Below are positions 1 through 7,671 of a stretch of DNA of 12,746 nt, in pieces. Source of the stretch: a bacterium. GTDB taxonomy: Bacteria > UBP6 > JAFGXH01. Position 1 is the stretch's first letter; every line of letters starts with the position of its first letter. The notes under the pieces were generated by a model. That model was not told the origin of the DNA and made no database searches. It saw only the letters and a list, made by a program, of their open reading frames with translations. The stretch lies in NCBI GenBank assembly GCA_027064085.1, contig JAMOQH010000076.1:1-12746 (forward strand). The letters are read 5' to 3'. Position numbers and translations under genes: made by a program.

Positions 1-1
1 T

Positions 2-1006
2 ATAGAAAATGCTGATAAATATATAGAATATATTTATCAATATTTAGACAAATATATTGAAGAGTCAGATTATAAGTCATTATATTTTATATTTTATGAT
101 TTCAAAACAAACTATGAAACGGAAGTCAATAAAAAGAAAGTTGTTGTCCTATTAAAAAAGTTATATAACACCTTGATTGAACCAGAAAGATTAAATAAAA
201 TAGCAAAGAAATTAAGTAATTTAACAGAAGAAAATTATTTTGATTTTGTATTATTTTTAAAAGAACTTAATCCTTCTGTCCTAGTTAAATTTGTTGATAA
301 TTTTGCAAATATTGAAAATAAAAAAATACGAGATGAGTTGATTGCTGAATTAACTGCAATTAACTTCGACTTAACTTCTTACTATAAAAATCTCCTAAAT
401 GCTTCTTCAGTAGAATACATATTAGAAGGTCTAGAAGGAATTAGAAAATCAAGAAAGATTCCTGATATAGAAAAAATTACTTTATATAAAACAACAATGG
501 AATATAAAAACCCTCAAATTGACCTTTACTTACTTGAATTATTTCAAGGATATTATGATGATGATATTTTCATGAGTAATTTTTTCTTTAGATTATTAAA
601 ATCAGATAGTGTTGAAACACTAGCCAGAGTTATTATATATATAGACAGTGTAAGCAATGATGCTTTGTTTTTAAAAGCAACTAAGTTTATAGAAACATCA
701 GATTTTTTATCTTGGAGAATTGAATTAAAAAAAGAGTACCTAGCTGTTTTAGTTAGAAAATTAGGGATAAATGCTAAAAACTACTTATTAGCATTGTTTG
801 ATAGCAAATCATTAAAAAATAAAAAGGGATTTGAAGACTTAAGACTCGCTATAATATACTCCTTTTCATTTTTACTTGATAAGGATATAATTAATTTTTT
901 AAAATCTACATCTAAGAAATTAATGTTTTCTAAACAATTAAAAGGAGAGGCAATACAAAGCCTTGAAAGAATGAAAAATGTTGTAGAAAACAAACAGAGG
1001 CAATAA
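2..1006 (+). CDS. Helical (HEAT-like) repeat protein, 5'-truncated by the window edge
   Basis: The reading frame is open from base 2 through the TAA at 1004-1006, so at least 334 residues are visible and the true start lies left of the window. The TTG at 173 is in frame, but nothing supports it as a start because 57 sense codons precede it. The protein is a succession of amphipathic helices rich in Leu, Ile, Lys and Glu, with no signal peptide, membrane segment or catalytic motif. The spacing of helices, and a C-terminal repeat resembling 'KLMFSKQLKGEAIQSLERM', fit a HEAT/ARM-type alpha-solenoid, normally a protein-binding scaffold in the cytoplasm. Its stop overlaps the start of the next gene (TAATG), so the two are probably translationally coupled and may work together. 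The family assignment comes from the helical pattern only. That it is a real gene is nearly certain; a specific function cannot be named. Confidence 0.85.
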   Translation: MENADKYIEYIYQYLDKYIEESDYKSLYFIFYDFKTNYETEVNKKKVVVLLKKLYNTLIEPERLNKIAKKLSNLTEENYFDFVLFLKELNPSVLVKFVDNFANIENKKIRDELIAELTAINFDLTSYYKNLLNASSVEYILEGLEGIRKSRKIPDIEKITLYKTTMEYKNPQIDLYLLELFQGYYDDDIFMSNFFFRLLKSDSVETLARVIIYIDSVSNDALFLKATKFIETSDFLSWRIELKKEYLAVLVRKLGINAKNYLLALFDSKSLKNKKGFEDLRLAIIYSFSFLLDKDIINFLKSTSKKLMFSKQLKGEAIQSLERMKNVVENKQRQ

Positions 1007-2403
1007 TGAATGATAATGATAATTATAATGAGTTTGGTGAACAATTTGTAAATCTTTTTATAGGTATTATTAAAGCGGTAAACATGTACTCTTTTAATAA
1101 CGATACAACTAAAAAGATTTTTAAAAGATTCCATGAATTTATCAATCAATCAATTAATCAATTTGATAGTATTTCATTTGCATATGGTAGTGGTAATTTT
1201 TTTATAAATGCCCAACTATTAGAGTTACCATTTAAAACCTATAAAGTTGCAGAAGCTTTAGCTAAAATACTTTCTAAAATAACAATTTCAGAAATAAAAT
1301 TTTTACATGAAATACCTGCAGATGAATTATCAACTTTTTTTATTGATTTGGTACAACATATTAAAAGAGGGGATAAATACTTAGGAGACTCTCTTAAAAA
1401 TATTATCGTTAAAGATTTTTATGTAGTTGAAATTACTGATGATAAAGCAGAAACATTTGATTATGTTGAATATGTTTTAAAAATATATGGAACAGCATTA
1501 GTAAATGTTGAAGAAATTATATCAAAAATTAGAAATAATGAACCATTCGATATGTTACCATTAAAAAAAATCTTTCAGAATATTATTGACAACATTGACA
1601 ATGTAAAATATTATTTAATGGCAATATTAAACCAAAATTCTTTTAGAACACACTTGTCAACTCATTTGATAAATACAGGTATGTGGGCAATTTTATTTGC
1701 CAATAGGCTAAACCTTGATAAAATTAATATAATGAATCTTGGGCTTATTGGAGTATTTCACGATATTGGTAAAATTAGAATTCCAGAATATATTTTATAT
1801 AAAGAAAGGAAATTAACACTTGAAGAAGAAGAAGAAATAAAAAATATTCCTTATTATTCTGTTGATATTTTAAAATCATATTTCGACTCATCAAAAGAAG
1901 CACAATTTACATTATTAGCAATATATGAAAACTTATTAAAATCACAAGAAGATTCAAGTAAATTAACATTATTTCCAAGAATTGTTGCAGTATGCGATAG
2001 TTATGACAGCCTAACGACAAAAAAGCCATATCGAGATGCATATTTACCAGAAAAGGCATTAAAATTAATGCTTGGAGAAGGTCAAGATGTTTTAGATGGA
2101 AGACTTGTTGCAATATTTATGAGCATGATAACTTTTTATCCTCCAGGAACAACAATATCATTATCAACAGGAGAAATTGCTGTTGTTTACTCTATAAATC
2201 CAGGAGAAAAAGATTTTTTTAGTCCTAAAGTAATACCAATGCTTGACCCTAATTTTGAGTTTTATGATAAAAAAGTTGTCTTAGATTTATCAGACTCATT
2301 ACAAAAAAAGAAAAGAAGAATTATTGAAACAGTTGACCCTTTTGTATATGGATTAAACCCAATGTTCTCATTTTTCAATGCAGAAGGAGTAGAGTTAGAT
2401 TAA
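1006..2403 (+). CDS. HD-GYP-type signalling protein with degenerate metal/GYP motifs
   Basis: 465 residues. Residues 1-180 form a helical N-terminal domain of the kind often found before HD-GYP domains. Residues about 200-370 match an HD-GYP domain: H216/H220, the HD pair H252-D253 in FHDIGK, IP..IL after it, and AVCDSYDSLTTKKPYR at 328-343 (D331, D334). Residues 378-430 form a beta-rich tail with a PPGTTISLSTGE stretch, typical of such proteins. Canonical HD-GYP proteins are phosphodiesterases that hydrolyse cyclic di-GMP. Here the usual HP..G segment reads IPYYS (281-285), the HHE segment reads IYE (306-308), and the D-G-GYP loop is absent. Several metal ligands and the GYP signature are therefore lost, so the protein may bind rather than cleave its ligand. 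No membrane segment is visible, so it is probably cytoplasmic. It starts inside the stop of the HEAT-like gene and ends 14 bases before tex. Confidence 0.9.
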   Translation: MNDNDNYNEFGEQFVNLFIGIIKAVNMYSFNNDTTKKIFKRFHEFINQSINQFDSISFAYGSGNFFINAQLLELPFKTYKVAEALAKILSKITISEIKFLHEIPADELSTFFIDLVQHIKRGDKYLGDSLKNIIVKDFYVVEITDDKAETFDYVEYVLKIYGTALVNVEEIISKIRNNEPFDMLPLKKIFQNIIDNIDNVKYYLMAILNQNSFRTHLSTHLINTGMWAILFANRLNLDKINIMNLGLIGVFHDIGKIRIPEYILYKERKLTLEEEEEIKNIPYYSVDILKSYFDSSKEAQFTLLAIYENLLKSQEDSSKLTLFPRIVAVCDSYDSLTTKKPYRDAYLPEKALKLMLGEGQDVLDGRLVAIFMSMITFYPPGTTISLSTGEIAVVYSINPGEKDFFSPKVIPMLDPNFEFYDKKVVLDLSDSLQKKKRRIIETVDPFVYGLNPMFSFFNAEGVELD

Positions 2404-2417
2404 CTCTAATTATTTAT

Positions 2418-4574
2418 ATGAATAATATATATTTTTTAAAAATATCTAAAGATTTATCTATTGAAATTAATAGAGTTAAAGAAGTATACAAGCTAATTTT
2501 TGAAGAAGATGCAACCGTTCCATTTATTGCAAGATACAGAAAAGAAAGAACTGGTGGACTTAATGACTTAGAAGTAAAAGCTATTTGGGATAAAATTAAT
2601 TATTTTAAAGAATTAATTTCAAGAAAAATAACCATTTTAGACACAATTAAATCTCAAAACAAATTAACAAATGATTTAGAAAACCAAGTTAATAATATTT
2701 TTGACAAATCTGAATTAGAAGATTTATATCTTCCTTATAAGCCTAAAAAGAAAAATAAAGCAACAATAGCAAGAAAATTAGGCTTAGAAGAAATTAGCAA
2801 TAAGATATTACTACAAAAAAACTTCAACTTAGATTCCGAAATCAAAAAATTTATAAATAATAACGAATTAAAAACATATGAAGATGTTGAAATTAATATA
2901 ATATATATCATTTCTGATGAAATTTCATCTAATACAAAAATTATTTCTAGTCTAAAAAATTATTATCTACTCAATGCATTTATAGAAACTAAATTAAAAA
3001 GAGGAAAATCAGAAGAAGAAGCAAGTAAATACAAAGACTATTTTTCATTAAAAGAATTAGTTAAACGAGTACCTTCTCATAGATTTCTAGCAATAAATAG
3101 AGCTGATTCAGAGGGATATATATCATTTAAATTTACAATAGATGATGATATTGTAAAAAATAAAATTAAAAAAATAATTATAGACCCAAATAAAAGAACC
3201 TCTAATATATTGAAAAAAGCAATTGATTATTGCTTTAAAGAACAACTTCACAATCAACTCTCTTCATTTTTAAAAAAATATTTAAAAGAAAAATCTGATA
3301 TTGAAGCAATAGAAATATTTAAAAATAATTTATCTGATATCTTACTTGCCCCACCACTTTTAAATAAAACTATTATGGGAATAGATCCAGGATTTCGAAC
3401 AGGAGCAAAAGTAGTTGTTATAGATAAACAGGGAAACTTTAAGGAATACAAAAATATTTTTGCAGTTGAGCCATTTAAAAAAACTGATGAAGCCGAATAT
3501 ATTTTATTAAATTTAATTAATAAATATAATGTAGAAGCAATTGCCATAGGTAATGGTACAGCAAGCCGAGAAACAAGCAAATTCGTAAAATCTATACTAA
3601 AAAACAAAGATATTATTGTATCAATTGTAAATGAAGCAGGAGCATCTATTTATTCTGCTTCTGAAACTGCAAGAAAAGAATTTCCTGACCTTGATGTAAC
3701 GGTAAGGGGAGCAATTAGTATTGCAAGAAGACTTGCAGACCCACTAAGTGAACTTGTAAAAATAGAATCTAAATCTATTGGGATAGGACAATATCAACAT
3801 GATGTAAATCAAAAGCTTTTAAATGAATCACTAAATTTTGTGGTTAGCTCTATTGTTAATAAAATTGGAGTTAACATAAATAATGCGTCAAGTAATTTAC
3901 TATCATTTGCATCAGGATTATCAATAAAAAATGCAGAAAATATAATTAAATATAGAGATGAAAATAAAAATTTCACATCAAGAGAAGAAATAAAAAAAGT
4001 AAAAGGAATTGGTAATAAAATTTATTTACAAACAGCTGGATTTCTGATGGTTGAAAATAGTAAAAACCCTCTAGATTCAACAAGAGTTCACCCCGAAAGT
4101 TATGAACTAGCAATAAAAATAATAAAAGAAACTAAACAAAATTTAGATACATTCTTTAACTTAAAACAAAATGAGAAAAAAGATTTATTAAAGACTTTAA
4201 ATATAGATGAATTTATAATAAAAAACTCTACAGACAAATACACGATTGCTGATATTATAGATGAATTAATTGCTCCACTTAGAGACCCAAGAGAAAGTTT
4301 TCAATATGCTAAATTCGATGATAACATAAAAAATATTGAAGACTTAAGTGAGGGAATGATATTAGAAGGAGTTGTTAATAATTTAACAAAATTTGGAGCA
4401 TTTATAGATATTGGACTACATGAATCGGGACTAGTCCATATTTCAGAAATTGCTAATGAATTTATTACAGATATAAATAAAATATTAAAGTTAGGGCAAA
4501 TAGTTAAAGTTAAAGTTATTTCAATAGATGTTAAAAGGCATAGAATAAGTTTATCTATGAAACAGGTAACTTAG
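2418..4574 (+). CDS. tex: Tex family RNA-binding / transcription accessory protein
   Basis: 718 residues, close to the usual Tex length of 700-780, and co-linear with the family. The N-terminal helical region has PFIARYRKERTGGL (35-48) and EDLYLPYKPKKKNKATIA (101-118). A YqgF-like RNase H fold follows from about 318 (MGIDPGFRTGAKV, then IAIGNGTASRET and VNEAGASIYSASE). Next come the conserved RGAISIARRLADPLSELVKI and GQYQHDVNQ segments, a helix-hairpin-helix region (about 492-545, with VKGIGNK), NPLDSTRVHPESYELA, and a C-terminal S1 domain (about 646-715). Tex binds nucleic acid in the cytoplasm and affects transcription and RNA stability in other bacteria; its precise role varies. The ATG at 2418 gives the normal N-terminus but has no clear Shine-Dalgarno sequence, so it may depend on translation of the gene 14 bases upstream. 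The stop is followed immediately by the response regulator's binding site. Confidence 0.97.
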   Translation: MNNIYFLKISKDLSIEINRVKEVYKLIFEEDATVPFIARYRKERTGGLNDLEVKAIWDKINYFKELISRKITILDTIKSQNKLTNDLENQVNNIFDKSELEDLYLPYKPKKKNKATIARKLGLEEISNKILLQKNFNLDSEIKKFINNNELKTYEDVEINIIYIISDEISSNTKIISSLKNYYLLNAFIETKLKRGKSEEEASKYKDYFSLKELVKRVPSHRFLAINRADSEGYISFKFTIDDDIVKNKIKKIIIDPNKRTSNILKKAIDYCFKEQLHNQLSSFLKKYLKEKSDIEAIEIFKNNLSDILLAPPLLNKTIMGIDPGFRTGAKVVVIDKQGNFKEYKNIFAVEPFKKTDEAEYILLNLINKYNVEAIAIGNGTASRETSKFVKSILKNKDIIVSIVNEAGASIYSASETARKEFPDLDVTVRGAISIARRLADPLSELVKIESKSIGIGQYQHDVNQKLLNESLNFVVSSIVNKIGVNINNASSNLLSFASGLSIKNAENIIKYRDENKNFTSREEIKKVKGIGNKIYLQTAGFLMVENSKNPLDSTRVHPESYELAIKIIKETKQNLDTFFNLKQNEKKDLLKTLNIDEFIIKNSTDKYTIADIIDELIAPLRDPRESFQYAKFDDNIKNIEDLSEGMILEGVVNNLTKFGAFIDIGLHESGLVHISEIANEFITDINKILKLGQIVKVKVISIDVKRHRISLSMKQVT

Positions 4575-4582
4575 GGAGATTT

Positions 4583-5275
4583 ATGAAAAAAGTATTAATT
4601 ATAGAAGATGATAAGCATATTAGTAATGCAATTAAAGATGCTTTACACGATGATGGATATATAACAACTCAGGTATTTAATGGAGCTAATGCGATACAGT
4701 CAATAACTTATGAAAATCCAGATATTATTTTACTTGATATTATGCTTCCTAATATGAGTGGTATTGAAATTATCAAAGAATTGAAAACGATTAATTCAGT
4801 AAAAAATATTCCTATAATATTCGTAACAGCTAAATCTGATATTATAGACCAAGTTATAGGTTATGAATTAGGAGCAATAGATTATGTGGTTAAACCATTT
4901 TCAATGGCGGTTCTAACAAGAAAGATTTCAGCATTACTTGGAATAATGGAGCCTAAAGCATCTAAATCGGATTCAATTATTGAAATAGGTGATTTATATA
5001 TTAATCCTAAAGAATTTATTGTAAAAGTTAAAGGAGAAGAAATCCCTATGACTTTAAAGGAATTTAAACTATTACAGGTTTTAGCATCACAGTTAAATAA
5101 AGTATTTACAAGAGATGAACTACTTATTAAGGTATGGGAAGTAGAAACAACTACTTTTGAAACTAGGACTGTTGATACTCACATAAAAAAAATTAGACAA
5201 AAATTAAAGGGCGTTTCTCATTATGTAAAAACTATACATGGTTTGGGTTATAAACTTTGCAGTAAAGATAATTAA
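4583..5275 (+). CDS. OmpR/PhoB-family response regulator
   Basis: 230 residues with the standard two-domain layout. The receiver domain (1-120) has the acidic pocket E8-D9-D10, phospho-acceptor D52 in LLDIMLPNMSG, T82 and K104 in the VVKPF loop. The winged-helix output domain (about 130-226) has MTLKEFKLL, VFTRDELL, the recognition-helix segment RTVDTHIKKIRQKL and the closing TIHGLGYKL. All key phosphorylation residues are present, so it should be phosphorylated and bind DNA as a dimer. A GGGAG sequence at 4574-4578 lies 4 bases before the ATG and starts on the last base of the tex stop. The histidine kinase gene begins 1 base after this stop, so the pair is a cognate two-component system. 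The targets are not evident from this window. Confidence 0.96.
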   Translation: MKKVLIIEDDKHISNAIKDALHDDGYITTQVFNGANAIQSITYENPDIILLDIMLPNMSGIEIIKELKTINSVKNIPIIFVTAKSDIIDQVIGYELGAIDYVVKPFSMAVLTRKISALLGIMEPKASKSDSIIEIGDLYINPKEFIVKVKGEEIPMTLKEFKLLQVLASQLNKVFTRDELLIKVWEVETTTFETRTVDTHIKKIRQKLKGVSHYVKTIHGLGYKLCSKDN

Positions 5276-5276
5276 T

Positions 5277-6293
5277 ATGCCTAAAAACGAAAAAATATTC
5301 ACAGATAATTATAAGATTTTTCTGGATTCGGTTGATATACCTATATTAATTTTGGATAAATTTGATTTAAAAACAGTAATTTACAGTAACGAACTAATAG
5401 AAAAAACCTTCCAGATAGATAAATCTCAAAAAAACTATACAGATTTTTTTCTTGATGAAAATTTAATCAAACATCTAAGCTATCATTTATTTAGTTTTCC
5501 ATTACATCAAGAAATAGAAATTGATGAAAGATTTTTTATTTTAAAATCAACTAAAATATATGATTATATATTTCTCTTTTTTAATGATATTTCTTTAATA
5601 AAGAAAAATGATATGATTAAAAGAAGATATGTAGATTCTATCTCTCATGAACTTAAAACCCCGTTGACAAATATATTACTGTATACAGAAAAGCTACAAA
5701 ACTGTCTTGATGAAAGTTCTAAAGAAAGCCTTAAGGTGATTTATTCAAATGCTCAAGTGTTAAAAAAATTAATAGATGATATCCTAGTTCTTTCTAAATT
5801 GGATTCTCATGAACTTTTAATTACTCCAAGCAAAATTAAATTAAGAGCAATGATTGTTGACATAATGAAAGAACTTATGCCTCTTGCAGATTCTAATAAT
5901 GTTGATATTGAAATACTTGTTCCCTCTGATTTAGAATTTTATGGAGATAAAAAGCTTTTACATAGAGCCTTTAAAAATCTAATAGAAAATGGAATAAAAT
6001 ATAATAATAGTGGTGGAATAGTTACAATAAAAGGACTTTTAGAAAAAAATACAATAGCAATCTGTATTGATGATGATGGTATTGGAATAGAAAAAAAAGA
6101 TATTACTTGTTTATTTAATAGATTTTTCAGAGCTGACGAGGGAAGAACTAAGGGAAATACAAAAGATGGAACGGGTTTAGGCTTATCTATAGTTAAAAAT
6201 GTAATAAATCAACATAAAGGAATTATAGAAGTAAATAGTGAACCGGGAAAAGGTAGTAAATTTAAAATTATTTTACCAACAGTATATTCATAG
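5277..6293 (+). CDS. Cytoplasmic PAS-type sensor histidine kinase
   Basis: 338 residues from the ATG at 5277, which lies 1 base after the response regulator stop. An in-frame ATG at 5238 would add 13 residues but lies inside the regulator gene and has no binding site. Residues about 15-108 resemble a PAS fold (IPILILDKFDLKTVIYSN at the start). The HisKA domain has the H-box SISHELKTPL with phospho-acceptor H124. The HATPase domain has the N-box NLIENGIKYN (N238), G1 DDDGIGI (265-271), the F-box FNRFFRA (280-286) and G2 GTGLGL (298-303). It should therefore autophosphorylate and pass phosphate to D52 of its neighbour. Unlike most PhoR-like kinases it has no transmembrane segment, so it presumably senses a cytoplasmic signal or partner through the PAS-like domain. 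The ligand is unknown. Confidence 0.95.
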   Translation: MPKNEKIFTDNYKIFLDSVDIPILILDKFDLKTVIYSNELIEKTFQIDKSQKNYTDFFLDENLIKHLSYHLFSFPLHQEIEIDERFFILKSTKIYDYIFLFFNDISLIKKNDMIKRRYVDSISHELKTPLTNILLYTEKLQNCLDESSKESLKVIYSNAQVLKKLIDDILVLSKLDSHELLITPSKIKLRAMIVDIMKELMPLADSNNVDIEILVPSDLEFYGDKKLLHRAFKNLIENGIKYNNSGGIVTIKGLLEKNTIAICIDDDGIGIEKKDITCLFNRFFRADEGRTKGNTKDGTGLGLSIVKNVINQHKGIIEVNSEPGKGSKFKIILPTVYS

Positions 6294-6299
6294 AGAAAA

Positions 6300-7574
6300 A
6301 TGAGTCAAAATTATCAAGATATTTTTAATATATTAAAATTTTATTATCAGGAAAAGTCTTTTTTAAAGAATATATTGGATATCTATATAAAAAAAAATAG
6401 TATTGAAGATACTAAAACAACAACCGATTACATTTATGGTATTGTTAGAAATGATATTTATCTTACGCATTTGATTAACCATTTTGTTAAAAAATTAAAG
6501 AATAAAGATCTAATATACATGAAAATCCTATTTTATGGCATTTTGTTTAGAACAAATACTCAAAATGAAATATTTATCAATGATTTCATAAGATTTATAA
6601 AAAAGAAATTTGGAATTAAAAAATCAGGATTTTTTAATGGAGTTGCTAGAAATTTATTAAGAAATCAAAATTTTATTGATTCCTTAAAAGAAAATAAACA
6701 AATTTATTATTCTATTCCTAAAGAGTTATATCAATATGTCGAAAACAATATAGATAATAAAAAACTAAAACAGAAAATTTATGATAAAATGATAGAAGTT
6801 CCACATTTTTATTTTAGAGTAAATAAACTATCAAATGGAGATAATTTACTAAAAAAAATAGAAAAAGCTCATATTTGGGGCAATATTTATAGATTTAATG
6901 ATGAGTTAAAACTATCTTCATTAGAAAAAGAACTAAAAAATAATAAAATTATAATACAAGACATTTCATCTCAAATGATTGCTCATATATTAGCCCCTAA
7001 AGAAAATGAAAAAATTGCTGACTTTTGCTCTGCTCCAGGAGGAAAATCAATTTTACTATCAGAATTAAGCAATAATAAATCTGAAATTTTATCTATAGAA
7101 TTAGAAAAAAATAGATTTACTAAATTGAAAGAAAATGTCAAAAACTATAAAAATATCACTCCATTATTATCCGATGCAACAAAGCCTATTCTTGTAAATC
7201 AAAAACAAGCTATTTTTGATAAAATTTTAGTTGATGCTCCTTGCTCTGCTTTAGGAACCATATCCAAATCTCCTGATAAAAAATATAGATTTTCTAAAAT
7301 TGACTTATCTGAGTATACAAAAATACAAGTTAATATATTAAACAATGCCCTAAATCATTTAAAGCCCTATGGAATACTTCTCTATTCTCTCTGTACATTT
7401 ACAAAAGAAGAATGTGTTGATAGTGTTGAAATATTTTTAAAGCAAAATAAAAACAGAGTTAAATTAGTTGATTTTGAAACCCCAGATAGTAAGTTTAAGG
7501 GAAATAAATTATATACAGCAACTTATTATAATGGTGATTTATTTTTTATAACTAAATTTCAACGAATTAATTAG
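6300..7574 (+). CDS. rsmB: 16S rRNA (cytosine-C5) methyltransferase RsmB (NusB domain + SAM methyltransferase)
   Basis: 424 residues, the usual size for RsmB (Sun/Fmu). Residues 1-125 form a NusB-like helical RNA-binding domain. The catalytic part begins around 165 with VPHFYFRVNKL. SAM-binding motif I is DFCSAPGGKS (241-250). Motif IV is VDAPCSALG, with C315 as the PC cysteine. Motif VI is LLYSLCTF, with C365 as the presumed nucleophile. RsmB methylates C5 of a cytosine in 16S rRNA (C967 in E. coli numbering). The residue before the nucleophile is Leu rather than the common Thr, but both cysteines are intact. The gene starts 6 bases after the kinase stop and closes the tightly packed run. 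A run of nine A (6389-6397) lies early in the gene. Another RNA m5C methyltransferase of the same superfamily is possible, but the NusB domain favours RsmB. Confidence 0.93.
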   Translation: MSQNYQDIFNILKFYYQEKSFLKNILDIYIKKNSIEDTKTTTDYIYGIVRNDIYLTHLINHFVKKLKNKDLIYMKILFYGILFRTNTQNEIFINDFIRFIKKKFGIKKSGFFNGVARNLLRNQNFIDSLKENKQIYYSIPKELYQYVENNIDNKKLKQKIYDKMIEVPHFYFRVNKLSNGDNLLKKIEKAHIWGNIYRFNDELKLSSLEKELKNNKIIIQDISSQMIAHILAPKENEKIADFCSAPGGKSILLSELSNNKSEILSIELEKNRFTKLKENVKNYKNITPLLSDATKPILVNQKQAIFDKILVDAPCSALGTISKSPDKKYRFSKIDLSEYTKIQVNILNNALNHLKPYGILLYSLCTFTKEECVDSVEIFLKQNKNRVKLVDFETPDSKFKGNKLYTATYYNGDLFFITKFQRIN

Positions 7575-7599
7575 ATTAATAATATAAATCAATAAAATA

Positions 7600-7628
7600 T
7601 TGACATTCTAGCTTTGATTTGGTAGATT
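7600..7628 (+). promoter_or_regulatory. Probable sigma70-type promoter of the tandem membrane-protein genes
   Basis: A perfect TTGACA (7600-7605) is followed by a 17-base spacer and TAGATT (7623-7628, 4 of 6 matches to the -10 consensus). A TG at 7620-7621 forms an extended -10. Transcription would start near 7635, about 23 bases before the ATG at 7658. No equivalent lies before the second paralogue, so both genes are probably transcribed from here, besides any read-through from rsmB. Confidence 0.6.
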
Positions 7629-7638
7629 TCTTAGTTGA

Positions 7639-7671
7639 TTTTTAAGGAGTTTTGTTTATGAGTGATGAAAA
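7639..7671 (+). repeat. Copy 1 of an identical 33-base translation-initiation block
   Basis: This block is identical in all 33 bases to 8324-8356. It contains a Shine-Dalgarno AAGGAG (7644-7649), an 8-base spacer and the start ATGAGTGATGAAAA. The spacing selects the ATG at 7658 over the in-frame TTG at 7652, which is only 2 bases from the binding site. Confidence 0.9.

Noticed and set aside
173-175. TTG as the start of the first gene
   Set aside because: The frame is open back to base 2 and the residues there continue the same helical protein, so the gene is cut by the window edge.
781-1149. Antisense open frame opposite the HEAT-like and HD-GYP genes, and similar ones at 1907-2113, 3254-3607, 11210-11407 and 11888-12142
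   Set aside because: Each lies opposite a well-supported gene, has biased low-complexity composition and has no binding site. They are frame shadows.
1141-1162. ATCA tetranucleotide repeat as a phase-variation tract in the HD-GYP gene
   Set aside because: Only about three clean units, interrupted, and explained by a repeated Ile-Asn-Gln-Ser peptide.
5238-5276. Earlier ATG for the histidine kinase
   Set aside because: It lies inside the response regulator gene, has no binding site, and would add 13 residues not expected of the family. The ATG at 5277 fits better.
7652-7657. TTG starts at 7652 and 8337 for the paralogues
   Set aside because: They lie 2 bases from the Shine-Dalgarno site. The ATGs at 7658 and 8343 have the normal 8-base spacing.
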